A stretch of DNA of 64,000 nt, taken from Pseudomonadota bacterium. GTDB lineage: Bacteria; Pseudomonadota; Gammaproteobacteria; Steroidobacterales; Steroidobacteraceae. The DNA lies in contig CAUJHJ010000019.1 of NCBI GenBank assembly GCA_963204835.1, positions 1-64,000 of the forward strand, read 5' to 3'. Positions 38,153 to 49,661 of the stretch are shown here, piece by piece (the first letter of the stretch is position 1; each line of letters begins with the position of its first letter). The notes under the pieces were generated by a model, which saw only the letters and a program-made list of their open reading frames with translations, made no database searches and was not told where the DNA came from. Position numbers and translations under genes: made by a program.

Positions 38153-39238
38153 GTGCTGTACTGGCTCGCCAAGGAACTGACCGCCGAATACACGGGCTTC
38201 AACGTCTTCTCGTACCTGACGCTGCGCGCGATCCTCGCGACGATGTCGGGGCTCGCGATTTCGCTGCTCGTCGGCCCGGGCATGATCGCGCGCCTCTCGC
38301 GCTACCAGGTGGGCCAGGTCGTGCGCAAGGACGGGCCGCAGACGCACCTGCCGAAGGCGGGCACGCCGACGATGGGAGGCGCGCTGATCATCGTCGCGAT
38401 CTTCATCGCGACGCTGCTGTGGGCGGACTTGTCGAACCGCTTCGTCTGGGTGGTGCTCGGCGTCACCTTCGCCTTCGGCGCGATCGGCTTCTACGACGAC
38501 TACCTGAAACTCGTGGTGGGCAACTCGCGCGGCCTGGTCGCCCGCTGGAAGTACTTCTGGCAATCCGTGGCCGGCCTGGCGGCGGCGGCGGTCCTTTTCT
38601 ACACGGCGAGGTCGCCGGCCGAGACTACGCTCTACCTGCCGATCCTGAAGAGCGTGGCGCTGCCGCTGTCGGCCATCGGCTTCATCGGCCTCGCCTACCT
38701 GATGATCGTCGGCATGAGCAACGCGGTGAACCTCACCGACGGGCTCGACGGGCTCGCGATCATGCCGGCCGCGATGGTCGCTGCGGCGCTCGGCGTATTC
38801 GCCTATGCGAGCGGCAACGCCGTGTTCGCCAACTACCTCGGCATCCCGGCGGTGCCGCAGGCGGGCGAGGTGCTGATCTTCTGCGCGGCCATGGTCGGTG
38901 CGGGCCTCGGCTTCCTGTGGTTCAACTCCTATCCCGCGCAGGTGTTCATGGGCGACATCGGCGCGCTTGCGCTCGGCGCGGCCCTCGGCGTGATCGCCGT
39001 GATCGTGCGCCAGGAACTCGTGGTGCTCGTGATGGGTGGGGTGTTCGTGCTCGAGACCGCCTCCGTGATCCTGCAGGTCGCCTCGTTCAAGCTCACCGGC
39101 AAGCGCATCTTCCGCATGGCGCCGATCCACCACCACTTCGAACTGAAGGGCTGGGCCGAGCCGAAGGTCATCGTGCGTTTCTGGATCATTTCGCTGCTGC
39201 TGGTGCTCGCCGGCCTCGCGACGCTGAAACTGCGATGA
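38153..39238 (+). CDS. mraY: phospho-MurNAc-pentapeptide translocase
   Basis: MraY moves phospho-MurNAc-pentapeptide onto undecaprenyl phosphate, forming lipid I at the inner membrane. The 361-residue polytopic protein has about ten membrane helices, the family start [36 protein letters not shown], catalytic Asp residues in FYDDYLK and [10 protein letters not shown], and [15 protein letters not shown] 38153 is preceded by a GGGGGGAAG ribosome site. Confidence 0.98.
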   Translation: MLYWLAKELTAEYTGFNVFSYLTLRAILATMSGLAISLLVGPGMIARLSRYQVGQVVRKDGPQTHLPKAGTPTMGGALIIVAIFIATLLWADLSNRFVWVVLGVTFAFGAIGFYDDYLKLVVGNSRGLVARWKYFWQSVAGLAAAAVLFYTARSPAETTLYLPILKSVALPLSAIGFIGLAYLMIVGMSNAVNLTDGLDGLAIMPAAMVAAALGVFAYASGNAVFANYLGIPAVPQAGEVLIFCAAMVGAGLGFLWFNSYPAQVFMGDIGALALGAALGVIAVIVRQELVVLVMGGVFVLETASVILQVASFKLTGKRIFRMAPIHHHFELKGWAEPKVIVRFWIISLLLVLAGLATLKLR

Positions 39239-40587
39239 CCGCCGCCACGCAACGCAGCGCCGTGATCGCGGGCCTCGGCCGCACCGGGCTGTCGTGCGCG
39301 CGCTTCCTGCACGCGCAGGGCTGGCGCCTCGCGGTGACCGACACGCGCCCGCAGCCGCCCGAACTCGGCGCATTGCGGGCACTGGCGGGCGACATCGTGG
39401 TGCGCCCGGGCGGCCTCGATGCCGGCCTGCTGGTCGGCGCCGACCTGGTGGTTGCCTCGCCCGGTCTGGCGCTCTCCGATCCGTTTTTCGCGGCGGCGCG
39501 CGCTCGCGGCCTCGAGGTGGTCGGCGACATCGAGCTGTTCGCGCGTGCGGTGCGTGCACCCGTGGCCGCCGTCACCGGCACCAACGGCAAGAGCACGGTC
39601 ACGACGCTGCTCGGCCGCATGGCGCAGCGCGCGGGCCGCGCCGTGCGCGTCGGCGGCAACCTCGGCGAACCGGCCCTCGACCTGCTCGGCGACGCCGCGA
39701 CGGACCTGTACGTCCTCGAACTGTCGAGCTTCCAGCTCGAGACGACCGCTTCGCTCGAACTCGCGGCCGCGACGGTGCTCAACGTCAGCGCCGACCACAT
39801 GGACCGTTACGCGACGGTCGAGGCCTACGCGGCCGCGAAGGCGCGGATCTTCGCGCATTGCCGTGCGGCCGTGATCAATCTCGATGACCCGCTCGTCGGC
39901 GCGATGCGCGGGCTCGCGGGCGAGTCCGCGACGACGCTCAGCTTCTCGCTGCGCGCGGCCGCGGGCGCCGACTTCGCGCTCGCCGACTGCGGCGGCGAGG
40001 CGGGCCTGTGCCTCATGCGACGGGGCGAGCCGCTGCTGCCCATCGCGCAGCTGCGCATCGCGGGCCTGCACAATGCCGCCAATGCGCTCGCCGCGCTCGC
40101 GCTGGGTGAAGCGCTCGGCCTGCCGCTGCCGGGCATGCTGGCGGAGCTGCGCGAGTTCCCGGGCCTCGATCACCGCACGCAGTGGGTCGCCGACGTGGCC
40201 GGCGTGCGCTACGTGAACGACTCGAAGGGCACCAACGTGGGCGCGACCCTCGCGGCAGTCTCCGGCTTTGCAGGCACGCTGGTGATCATCGCCGGCGGCG
40301 ATGGCAAGGGCCAGGACTTCCGGCCGCTCGCCACGGCATTCCGCGGCAAGGTGCGCCACGTCGTGCTGATCGGGCGGGATGCGCCCGCGATCGCCGCCGC
40401 GCTCGAGGCGGTCTGCCCGCTCACGCGCGAGGCGAGCCTCGAAGCCGCGGTGCGCACGGCGGCGCGCGTCGCCCGGCCGGGCGACACGGTGCTGCTCTCG
40501 CCCGCCTGCGCGAGCCTCGACATGTTCCACGACTATGCGCAGCGCGGCCGCGTGTTCGCCGCGGCCGTCAGGGAGCTCGCTGCATGA
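39235..40587 (+). CDS. murD: UDP-MurNAc-L-Ala--D-Glu ligase
   Basis: MurD adds D-glutamate to UDP-MurNAc-L-alanine. The 450-residue protein starts with a Rossmann-like UDP-binding domain ([18 protein letters not shown]), then P-loop [26 protein letters not shown], and the C-domain [17 protein letters not shown]. It overlaps mraY by ATGA and ftsW by 4 bp. Confidence 0.97.
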   Translation: MTAATQRSAVIAGLGRTGLSCARFLHAQGWRLAVTDTRPQPPELGALRALAGDIVVRPGGLDAGLLVGADLVVASPGLALSDPFFAAARARGLEVVGDIELFARAVRAPVAAVTGTNGKSTVTTLLGRMAQRAGRAVRVGGNLGEPALDLLGDAATDLYVLELSSFQLETTASLELAAATVLNVSADHMDRYATVEAYAAAKARIFAHCRAAVINLDDPLVGAMRGLAGESATTLSFSLRAAAGADFALADCGGEAGLCLMRRGEPLLPIAQLRIAGLHNAANALAALALGEALGLPLPGMLAELREFPGLDHRTQWVADVAGVRYVNDSKGTNVGATLAAVSGFAGTLVIIAGGDGKGQDFRPLATAFRGKVRHVVLIGRDAPAIAAALEAVCPLTREASLEAAVRTAARVARPGDTVLLSPACASLDMFHDYAQRGRVFAAAVRELAA

Positions 40588-41774
40588 GCGACGCGGGCAC
40601 GGTGCCGACCCCGATGAGCTGGGCCCGTTCGGGCGCGCGTGGCGGCGGCTTCCGCACCGACTGGGTGACTGTCGCGCTGGTGCTTTCGATCGCGCTCTTC
40701 GGCCTCGTCATGGTGACCTCCGCGTCCGTGTCGATTGCGACCCGCGAGACCGGCCAGCCCTTCTACTACCTCGAGCGCCAGCTGCTGCTGCTGTGCGTGG
40801 GCGGCACGGCAGCCTTCGTGCTCACTCGCATCCGAACGGAATTGCTCGAGAAGCTTGCGTTGCCGCTGCTGCTCGCCGCCGTGGCGCTGCTGGTCGTGGT
40901 CCTGGTCCCGGGCCTTGGCCACGTGGTCAACGGCAGCCGCCGCTGGATACGCCTCGCGGGCCTCAATTTCCAGGCCTCCGAGCTCGCCCGCCTGCTGGTA
41001 CTGATCTACGTCGCGAGCTACGCGGCGCGGCGCGAGGCCGAGCTGCGCGCGAACTTCATGGGCCTCGCCAAGCCGCTCGGCCTGCTCACGCTCGTGGCCG
41101 TGCTGCTGCTCGCGGAACCCGATTTCGGCGCGGCCTCGGTGCTCTTCGCCACGGGCTTCGGCGTGCTGTTCGTGGCCGGAGCGCGCCTGCGCTATGTGCT
41201 CGCCATGATGCTCACGGCGCTCGCCGGCTTCGGTGCGCTGGTGGCGCTCTCGGGCTACCGCATGCGCCGGCTCGCGGGATTCCTCGATCCGTGGGCGGAT
41301 CCATTCAACAGCGGTTTCCAGCTCACCCAGTCGCTGATCGCGATCGGCCGCGGTGAGTGGTTCGGCGTGGGGCTCGGCGAGAGCGTGCAGAAGCTCTTCT
41401 ACCTGCCCGAAGCGCACACGGATTTCCTCTTTGCCGTACTCGCCGAGGAACTCGGGCTCGCCGGTGTCGTGATCGCGGTGGGCCTCTTTCTCGCGCTCGC
41501 CTGGCGCGCTTTCGCCATCGCGCGGGAGGCGGCGGACGCGGGACTCAAGTTCCAGGCCTATCTCGCCGCGGGGTTCGGCCTGTGGATCGGCATGCAGGCG
41601 TTCATCAACATCGGCGTGAACATGGGCGCCCTGCCCACCAAGGGCCTGACGCTGCCGCTCATGAGCTACGGCCGCTCGAGCCTGATCGTGACGATCGCCT
41701 GGGTCGGCATCCTGCTGCGCGTCCACCACGAGGCGACGGCGCGCACGCGCGGGCCCGCGACGGTGGCCGGATGA
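40584..41774 (+). CDS. ftsW: septal peptidoglycan glycosyltransferase FtsW
   Basis: FtsW is the SEDS-family polymerase that builds septal glycan strands with FtsI. The 396-residue protein has about ten membrane helices. It shows [28 protein letters not shown], the catalytic Asp loop with [18 protein letters not shown], and the C-terminal [11 protein letters not shown]. It overlaps murD and murG by 4 bp each. Confidence 0.96.
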   Translation: MSDAGTVPTPMSWARSGARGGGFRTDWVTVALVLSIALFGLVMVTSASVSIATRETGQPFYYLERQLLLLCVGGTAAFVLTRIRTELLEKLALPLLLAAVALLVVVLVPGLGHVVNGSRRWIRLAGLNFQASELARLLVLIYVASYAARREAELRANFMGLAKPLGLLTLVAVLLLAEPDFGAASVLFATGFGVLFVAGARLRYVLAMMLTALAGFGALVALSGYRMRRLAGFLDPWADPFNSGFQLTQSLIAIGRGEWFGVGLGESVQKLFYLPEAHTDFLFAVLAEELGLAGVVIAVGLFLALAWRAFAIAREAADAGLKFQAYLAAGFGLWIGMQAFINIGVNMGALPTKGLTLPLMSYGRSSLIVTIAWVGILLRVHHEATARTRGPATVAG

Positions 41775-42873
41775 GCGGCGCGGCGCGCACCGTCGTGATC
41801 ATGGCTGGCGGCACCGGCGGCCATGTCTTCCCGGCGCTCGCGCTCGCGCGCGTGCTGCGCGCGCGCGGCTATGCCGTCGTCTGGCTCGGCACGCGCCAGG
41901 GCATCGAGGCGCGCCTCGTGCCGGTCGAGGGCCTGCCGATCGAGTGGATCTCGATCGGCGGCCTGCGCGGCAAGGGCCTCGCCACGCTGCTGGCCGCGCC
42001 CCTGCGCCTCGTGCGCGCGCTCGCCGAGAGCCTGCGTGCGCTGCGCCGCCACCAGCCAATCGTCGTGGTGGGCCTCGGCGGTTTCGTCACGGGGCCCGGA
42101 GGCCTCGCGGCCTGGCTCACGCGCCGGCCGCTCGTCGTGCACGAGCAGAATGCGGTCGCGGGCTTCACCAACCGCAGGCTCGCGCGTTTCGCGCGCGAAG
42201 TGCTCACCGCTTTTCCCGGCGCCTTCGACGCCTCCCAGCCGGTGCGCGAGATCGGCAACCCGGTGCGATCGGAGTTCTTCGCGCTCGCCCCGCCGGCCGC
42301 GCGCGCCGCGGGACGCGGTGCCGTGCTGCGCTTGCTGGTCGTCGGTGGGAGCCTCGGCGCGAACAAGCTCAATGCCGTGGTGCCGTTTGCGGTGGCGCGG
42401 CTTACCGGCAGCCTGCGCTTCGAGATCCGCCACCAGGCCGGGTCGCGCTGGATCGACGCGGCGCGCAAGAGCTATCTCGATGCCGGGGTGGCGGCGGAGG
42501 TCACGCCGTTCATCGACGACATCTCGCAGGCCTATGCCTGGGCCGACCTCGTGATCTGCCGCGCGGGCGCGCTCACCGTGTCCGAACTTGCAGCGGCGGG
42601 CGTCGCGTCGATCCTGGTGCCGTTCCCGGCCGCGGTCGACGATCACCAGACCGCGAACGCGCGTTATCTCGTGCGCGAGGGCGCGGCGCTGCTGCTGCTC
42701 GATCGCGAACTCACGGCCGAGCGGCTCGCCCGGGAACTGCACGAGCTCTGCCGCGGCGGCCGCGAACGGCTCGTCGCAATGGCGGAACGCGCGCGCCGGC
42801 TCGCGCGGCCACGGGCCGCCGAGGAACTGGCCGACGCCTGCCTCGCGGCGGCGCGCATCGAAGGAGCCGCCGC

Positions 42874-42877
<4 letters not shown>
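41771..42877 (+). CDS. murG: lipid II synthase MurG
   Basis: MurG transfers GlcNAc from UDP-GlcNAc to lipid I at the cytoplasmic face of the inner membrane. The 368-residue GT28 protein shows the first G-loop [45 protein letters not shown], the second G-loop [12 protein letters not shown] and [16 protein letters not shown]. It overlaps ftsW and murC by 4 bp. Confidence 0.97.
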
Positions 42878-44301
<1,424 letters not shown>

Positions 44302-44311
44302 TGGTGACCGC

Positions 44312-45277
44312 ATGAGACTGGATATGCACGCCGGCCGGATGACCGAGGTAACCGATGCCATCGCCTTCGGGCGCGTCGCGGTGCTGTTGGGCGGCGCGTC
44401 GACCGAGCGCGAGATCTCGCTGCTCTCGGGCAACGCGGTGCTCGCCGCGCTCCTCCGCCGCGGCGTGGATGCCCACGCCTTCGATCCGCGCGAGCGGCCG
44501 CTGACGGACCTGCTCGCGGAGGGGTTCGATCGCGCGTGGATCGCGCTGCATGGTCCGGGCGGCGAGGACGGCACGGTGCAGGGCGCGCTCGAATGCCTCG
44601 GCATCCCGTACACCGGCAGCGGCGTGCTCGGCTCGGCGGTGTGCATGGACAAGCTGCGCACCAAGCGGCTCGCAGCCGCCGTCGGCGTGGCCACGGCCGA
44701 CTACGCGGTGCTGCGGGGTCCGGGCGATTTCGCCGGCGCGATCGCGCGGCTCGGGCTGCCGATGATCGTCAAGCCCGCGACGCAGGGCTCTTCGGTGGGC
44801 ATGTCGAAGGTCGAACGCGCCGAGGACCTTCACGACGCCTGGCAGGCGGCCGCGGTGCACGAGCCGGTCGTATTCGCGGAGCCCTGGATCACCGGCGCCG
44901 AATACACCGTTGCGATGCTGAAGGGACGCGCGCTGCCCTCGATCCGCATCGAGACGCCCAAGGTCTTCTACGACTACGAGGCGAAGTATTTCCGCTCCGA
45001 CACGCGCTACTTCTGCCCCTCGGGCCTCGCGGCCGACGCGGAGGCGCGGCTCGGCGCGCTCGCCGCGGCCGCCTTCGACGCCTGCGGCGCCGGTGGCTGG
45101 GGCCGCGCGGACTTCATGATGGACGGTGCCGGCCAGCCGCTGCTGCTCGAGATCAACACCGTGCCCGGCATGACCGACCACAGCCTCGTGCCGATGGCGT
45201 CGCGCGCCGTCGGCATGGATTTCGACGAGCTCGCATGGCGCGTGCTCGAGACGAGTTTCGCGAGGACCCGCCGCTGA
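44312..45277 (+). CDS. ddlB: D-alanine--D-alanine ligase
   Basis: Ddl joins two D-alanines in an ATP-grasp reaction, supplying MurF. The product is 321 residues from ATG 44312; a later ATG at 44339 would give 312. Motifs are VAVLLGGASTEREISLLSGNAVL, HGPGGEDGTVQGALE, VKPATQGSSVGMSKV and LLEINTVPGMTDHSLVP. No strong Shine-Dalgarno sequence favours either start. It shares one base with ftsQ. Confidence 0.95.
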   Translation: MRLDMHAGRMTEVTDAIAFGRVAVLLGGASTEREISLLSGNAVLAALLRRGVDAHAFDPRERPLTDLLAEGFDRAWIALHGPGGEDGTVQGALECLGIPYTGSGVLGSAVCMDKLRTKRLAAAVGVATADYAVLRGPGDFAGAIARLGLPMIVKPATQGSSVGMSKVERAEDLHDAWQAAAVHEPVVFAEPWITGAEYTVAMLKGRALPSIRIETPKVFYDYEAKYFRSDTRYFCPSGLAADAEARLGALAAAAFDACGAGGWGRADFMMDGAGQPLLLEINTVPGMTDHSLVPMASRAVGMDFDELAWRVLETSFARTRR

Positions 45278-46071
45278 TGGCGCTCAGGCCGAAAAACCGC
45301 CGCAAGCTCGAAGAGCGCCGCTGGCGCCTGCCCGCGATCGACTGGCGGCGCCTCGCCGCGGCCACGGCGAGCGTTGCCGTGCTCGGCGGCGCCGCCCTCG
45401 GGGTCGCGTGGGCGCTCGACCAGCCGATCGAAACGATCACGGTGGAGGGCCGCTTCCAGCGTGTGTCGCCGCTCGATGTCGAGCAGGCCGTCAAGCAGCG
45501 CGTGCGCGGCGTGGGCCTCGTCGGCGTGGACCTCGAGGCGGTGGGCCGCGGCCTGCACGGGATCGCCTGGGTCGAAAGCGCGAGCGTGCAGCGCGCGTGG
45601 CCGCGTGGCCTGAGGGTGCTCGTGACCGAGCAGAGCGCCGCCGCCCGCTGGGGTGCCAACGGGCTCCTCAATGCCCGCGGCGAGCTCTTCATTTCGGAGG
45701 CGCGGCACATTCCGCCCGAGCTGCCGAAGCTGTCGGGGCCGGCCGGCAGCGAGCACGACGTCGCGGCGCGCTACCTCGCCGTGCGCGGCCGCCTGATGGA
45801 GGCCGGCATGCACCTCACCGCCATGCGCCTCGATGAGCGCGGCGCATGGGAGTTCGACCTCGACAACGGCGTGACCGTGCGCCTCGGCCGGCGCGACGTC
45901 GACCTGCGCTTCGAGCGCTTCATCGCGGCAGGCCTCGCGCTCGTCGCCGAGCGAAGCGGCGACATCGCCTACGTCGACATGCGCTATTCGAACGGATTCG
46001 CGGTCGGCTGGCGCGCGGGCGGCATGCGCCTCGCCGCCGGCCACGCGAGCGACGACAACCCGGACGCCTGA
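45277..46071 (+). CDS. ftsQ: cell division protein FtsQ
   Basis: FtsQ is a bitopic division protein that bridges early and late divisome parts via FtsBL. The 264-residue protein has a basic cytoplasmic segment, one membrane helix (about residues 28-47), a POTRA domain (IETITVEGRFQRVSPLDVEQAVKQ) and a beta domain. The ATG at 45277 overlaps the ddlB stop. It ends 6 bp before ftsA. Confidence 0.94.
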   Translation: MALRPKNRRKLEERRWRLPAIDWRRLAAATASVAVLGGAALGVAWALDQPIETITVEGRFQRVSPLDVEQAVKQRVRGVGLVGVDLEAVGRGLHGIAWVESASVQRAWPRGLRVLVTEQSAAARWGANGLLNARGELFISEARHIPPELPKLSGPAGSEHDVAARYLAVRGRLMEAGMHLTAMRLDERGAWEFDLDNGVTVRLGRRDVDLRFERFIAAGLALVAERSGDIAYVDMRYSNGFAVGWRAGGMRLAAGHASDDNPDA

Positions 46072-46077
46072 GGAGAT

Positions 46078-47313
46078 ATGGCGAAACGCGCAGACAGGAC
46101 CCTGATCGTCGGCCTCGACATCGGCACCTCGAAAGTGGTGGCGCTCGTCGGCGAGGTCGCGCCGGACGGCGGCATCGAGGTGATCGGCCTCGGCTCGCAG
46201 CCCTCGCGCGGCCTCAAGAAGGGCGTGGTGGTGAACATCGAGTCGACGGTGCAGTCGATCCAGCGCGCCGTCGAGGAAGCGGAGCTGATGGCCGGCTGCG
46301 AAATCCACTCGGTGTTCGCCGGCATCGCCGGCAGCCACGTGCGCAGCCTCAATTCGCACGGCGTGGTCGCGATCCGCGACAAGGAAGTCTCGACGCACGA
46401 CGTGACGCACGTGATCGACGCGGCCAAGGCCGTCGCGATCCCGGCGGACCAGAAGATCCTGCACGTGCTGCCGCAGGAATTCATCATCGACGGGCAGGAG
46501 GGCATCCGCGACCCGATCGGCATGTCGGGCGTGCGGCTCGAGGCCAAGGTGCACATCGTCACGGGTGCCGACAGCGCGGCGCAGAACATCGAGAAGTGCA
46601 TCCAGCGCTGCGGCCTCGAGGTCGACGACGTGGTGCTCGAGCAGCTCGCGTCGAGCTTCGCCACGCTGACCGAGGACGAGAAGGAGCTCGGCGTGTGCCT
46701 CGTGGACATCGGCGGCGGCACCACCGACCTCGCGGTGTTCTCGAACGGCGCCATCCGCCACACCGCCGTGATCCCGATCGCGGGCGACCAGGTGACGAAC
46801 GACATCGCCGTGTCGATGCGCACGCCGACGCACTACGCCGAGGACATCAAGGTGCGCTACGCCTGCGCGCTCTCGCAGCTCGCCAATCCCGACGAGAGCA
46901 TCGAGGTGCCGAGCGTCGGCGACCGGCCAGCGCGGCGCCTGGCGCGCCAGACGCTTGCCGAGATCGTCGAGCCGCGCTACGAGGAGCTCTTCGGCCTCGT
47001 GCGCGACGAGTTGCGCCGCAGCGGCTTCGAGGAAGCGATCGCCGCGGGCATCGTGCTGACGGGCGGCAGCGCCAAGATGGAAGGCGCTATCGAGCTCGCC
47101 GAGGAAGTCTTCCACGTCCCGGTGCGCCTCGGCCTGCCGCAGCAGGTGCAGGGCCTCACCGACGTGGTGCGCAACCCGATCTACTCGACCGCCGTGGGGT
47201 TGCTGCTCTACGCGCGCGACAACGCCTTGCCGGGCAATCGCGGCCGCTCCATAGGCGGCAGCGCGAAGTCGATGCTGGACAGGATGAAGTCGTGGTTTGC
47301 GGGAAATTTCTAG
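46078..47313 (+). CDS. ftsA: cell division protein FtsA
   Basis: FtsA is an actin-like ATPase that tethers FtsZ to the membrane. The 411-residue protein has phosphate loop LIVGLDIGTSKVVALVGE, phosphate-2 VCLVDIGGGTTDLAVF, adenosine loop VLTGGSAKMEGAIELA and a C-terminal amphipathic helix (SMLDRMKSWFAGNF) that serves as the membrane tag. AGGAG lies unusually close, about 3 nt before the ATG. It is separated from ftsZ by a 117-bp gap that folds into a long hairpin. Confidence 0.97.
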   Translation: MAKRADRTLIVGLDIGTSKVVALVGEVAPDGGIEVIGLGSQPSRGLKKGVVVNIESTVQSIQRAVEEAELMAGCEIHSVFAGIAGSHVRSLNSHGVVAIRDKEVSTHDVTHVIDAAKAVAIPADQKILHVLPQEFIIDGQEGIRDPIGMSGVRLEAKVHIVTGADSAAQNIEKCIQRCGLEVDDVVLEQLASSFATLTEDEKELGVCLVDIGGGTTDLAVFSNGAIRHTAVIPIAGDQVTNDIAVSMRTPTHYAEDIKVRYACALSQLANPDESIEVPSVGDRPARRLARQTLAEIVEPRYEELFGLVRDELRRSGFEEAIAAGIVLTGGSAKMEGAIELAEEVFHVPVRLGLPQQVQGLTDVVRNPIYSTAVGLLLYARDNALPGNRGRSIGGSAKSMLDRMKSWFAGNF

Positions 47314-47314
47314 T

Positions 47315-47396
47315 GCGAACAGCTGGCGGCAAACAGCTTTCAGCCAGAGGGCGCTTCGAGCGCGCCCTTCTCTGGCTGCCAGCTGCCGGCTGTTCG
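47315..47396 (+). repeat. long imperfect hairpin between ftsA and ftsZ
   Basis: The gap after the ftsA stop forms one extended inverted repeat. GCGAACAGCtGGCgGC pairs with GCcGCCgGCTGTTCGC-like sequence (allowing G-T pairs), then AGCCAGAG with CTCTGGCT, then GGGCGC with GCGCCC around a TTCGA loop, giving roughly 30 pairs. Short CAGCTGGC/CAGCTGCC motifs recur. The ftsZ ribosome site (AAAGGAG, 47414-47420) lies outside it. It may act as an mRNA processing or stability element, or be a small miniature repeat insertion. Confidence 0.7.
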
Positions 47397-47430
47397 CTGT
47401 TGGCTGTTTCAACCAAAGGAGCGTAGCGAA

Positions 47431-48615
47431 ATGTTCGAACTGATGGACGCATACAGCCAGAGCGCCGTGATCAAGGTGCTCGGCGTCGGCGGCGGCGGCG
47501 GCAACGCCGTGGCACACATGGTCGCCGCGGGGATCGAGGGCGTCGAGTTCCTGTGCATCAACACGGATGCGCAGGCGCTCAAGCACTCGAAGGTGAAAAC
47601 GGCGCTGCAGATCGGCGCCAACATGACCAAGGGCCTCGGCGCCGGCGCCGACCCGGAAGTCGGCCGGCAGGCCGCGATGGAGGATCGTGACCGCATCATC
47701 GAGATGATCGAGGGATGCGACATGCTCTTCATCACCGCGGGCATGGGCGGCGGCACCGGCACGGGCGCCGCGCCGGTCGTCGCGCAGGTGGCGAAGGAGC
47801 TCGGCATCCTGACCGTCGCGGTCGTGACGAAGCCGTTCGAGATGGAAGGCGGCAAGCGCATGCTGGTCGCGGAGCACGGCATGGCGGAACTCGGCAAGTA
47901 TGTCGATTCGCTGATCACGATCCCGAACCAGAAGCTGCTGACGGTGCTCGGGCCGCAGATCACGCTGCTCGATGCGTTCAAGTCGGCGAACCAGGTGCTG
48001 CAGGGCGCCGTGCAGGGCATTGCCGAGTTGATCACCCGGCCGGGCCTCATCAACGTCGACTTCGCCGACGTGCGCACGGTGATGTCGGAAACCGGCATGG
48101 CGATGATGGGCTCGGGCACCGCGAGCGGCGAGAGTCGCGCGCGCGAGGCCGCCGAGGCCGCCGTCTCCTCGCCGCTGCTCGAGGACATCAACCTGTCGGG
48201 CGCCAACGGCGTGCTCGTGAACGTCACCGCGGGCATGGACCTCTCGATCGGCGAGTTCCAGGAAGTCGGCAACATCGTCAAGCAGTACGCCTCGGAGGAC
48301 GCCACCGTCGTCGTCGGCACCGTGATCGATCCGGAGCTCTCCAACCAGATCCGGGTCACCGTGGTGGCCACCGGCCTCGGCCGCGCCGCCGCGGCGCCCG
48401 CCGCGCGTCCGCGCGATCTCGGTCGCGAGGCGGCCGCCAGGGCCGAGCCGCAGATGCGGGTGGTGCGTCGCTCGCCGCTCAACAGCTCGGACTACGCCGC
48501 GCTCGACCGGCCGACGGTGCAGCGCCAGCGGGCCGTCGGCGACGGCCTGCGCGCGGATGCGGACGTGGAGGATGTGCTCGACATCCCGGCCTTCCTGCGC
48601 CGCCAGGCGGACTGA
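47431..48615 (+). CDS. ftsZ: cell division protein FtsZ
   Basis: FtsZ is the tubulin-like GTPase that forms the division ring. The 394-residue protein has VLGVGGGGGNAVAHMV, the tubulin signature GMGGGTGTGAAPVVA, synergy loop NVDFADVRTVM, a variable linker, and the conserved C-terminal peptide DVLDIPAFLRRQAD that binds FtsA and ZipA. AAAGGAG lies 10 nt before the ATG. Confidence 0.98.
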   Translation: MFELMDAYSQSAVIKVLGVGGGGGNAVAHMVAAGIEGVEFLCINTDAQALKHSKVKTALQIGANMTKGLGAGADPEVGRQAAMEDRDRIIEMIEGCDMLFITAGMGGGTGTGAAPVVAQVAKELGILTVAVVTKPFEMEGGKRMLVAEHGMAELGKYVDSLITIPNQKLLTVLGPQITLLDAFKSANQVLQGAVQGIAELITRPGLINVDFADVRTVMSETGMAMMGSGTASGESRAREAAEAAVSSPLLEDINLSGANGVLVNVTAGMDLSIGEFQEVGNIVKQYASEDATVVVGTVIDPELSNQIRVTVVATGLGRAAAAPAARPRDLGREAAARAEPQMRVVRRSPLNSSDYAALDRPTVQRQRAVGDGLRADADVEDVLDIPAFLRRQAD

Positions 48616-48637
48616 CGCGACGGGCGGGCTTGTGGTA

Positions 48638-48723
48638 CGGTAGCGCCCCGTTCATGCCGGGGCCGGTGCGCCTCGTCGGCGCCTCGCTCCAGCCGGTTTC
48701 CTGCACGGGATCGGGCGCTACCG
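48638..48723 (+). promoter_or_regulatory. structured leader upstream of lpxC
   Basis: An exact 11-bp inverted repeat, CGGTAGCGCCC (48638-48648) and GGGCGCTACCG (48713-48723), encloses 64 nt and ends 13 nt before the lpxC ATG. A second, competing stem GCCCCG/CGGGGC (48645-48650 with 48658-48663) uses part of the left arm. The sequence therefore allows two mutually exclusive folds. It matches no riboswitch class that I recognise. Whether it is transcribed with ftsZ or from its own promoter cannot be seen. Confidence 0.45.
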
Positions 48724-48736
48724 CTTACTCCACTCT

Positions 48737-49660
48737 ATGGTCGGCCAAAGAACCCTCAAGAACGCCATCCGCGCGTCCGGCGTGGGACTGCATACCGGCA
48801 CCAAGGTGCTGATGACCGTGCGGCCCGCGCCGCCGGACCACGGCATCGTGTTTCGCCGCGTCGATCTCGACCCAACGGTCGACATCCCCGCATCGGCCGA
48901 GAATGTGGGCGAGACCACGCTCGGCACCGTGCTGGTGATGGGTGGTGCCCGCATCTCGACGATCGAGCACCTGATGTCGGCGTTCGCGGGCCTCGGCATC
49001 GACAATGCGATCGTCGAGGTCAACGCTCCCGAAGTGCCGATCATGGACGGCAGCGCCGGGCCCTTCGTGTTCCTGCTGCAGTCGGCCGGCATCGAAGAGC
49101 AGCCCGTGCCGAAGCGCTTCGTGCGCATCCTCAAGCACGTGCGGGTCGAGGAAGGCGACAAGTGGGCCGAGTTCCGTCCCTTCGACGGCTTCAAGGTCAA
49201 CTTCCGCATCGAGTTCGACCACCCGATCTTCAAGCGGCGCACGCAGGCGGCGTCGATGGATTTCTCGACGACCTCGTTCCTCAAGGAAGTGAGCCGCGCG
49301 CGCACCTTCGGCTTCATGCGCGACCTCGAGGCGATGCGCGCCCACAACCTCGCCCTTGGCGGCAACCTCGACAATGCCATCGTGCTCGACGACACCGGCA
49401 TCATGAACGAGGACGGGCTGCGCTACGAAGACGAGTTCGTGAAGCACAAGATCCTCGACGCGATCGGCGACCTGTATTTGCTCGGCCACAGCCTGATCGG
49501 CGAGTTCAGCGGCTTCAAGTCCGGCCACGGCCTCAACAACAAGCTGCTGCGGGCCCTGCATGCCGACGCCGATGCGTGGCGTGAGGCCGTGTTCGAGTCC
49601 GACAAGGACACGCCGATCCATTACATCGGCACCGAAGCGCTGCCGAGTACCGCCGCCTGA
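48737..49660 (+). CDS. lpxC: UDP-3-O-acyl-GlcNAc deacetylase LpxC
   Basis: LpxC is the zinc deacetylase that commits UDP-acyl-GlcNAc to lipid A synthesis. The 307-residue protein shows zinc ligands His78 in TIEHLMSA, and His and Asp in [10 protein letters not shown], with the catalytic His in [19 protein letters not shown] is also conserved. It follows ftsZ at the end of the dcw cluster, as in other gammaproteobacteria, after a 121-bp structured leader. Confidence 0.97.
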   Translation: MVGQRTLKNAIRASGVGLHTGTKVLMTVRPAPPDHGIVFRRVDLDPTVDIPASAENVGETTLGTVLVMGGARISTIEHLMSAFAGLGIDNAIVEVNAPEVPIMDGSAGPFVFLLQSAGIEEQPVPKRFVRILKHVRVEEGDKWAEFRPFDGFKVNFRIEFDHPIFKRRTQAASMDFSTTSFLKEVSRARTFGFMRDLEAMRAHNLALGGNLDNAIVLDDTGIMNEDGLRYEDEFVKHKILDAIGDLYLLGHSLIGEFSGFKSGHGLNNKLLRALHADADAWREAVFESDKDTPIHYIGTEALPSTAA

Positions 49661-49661
49661 C

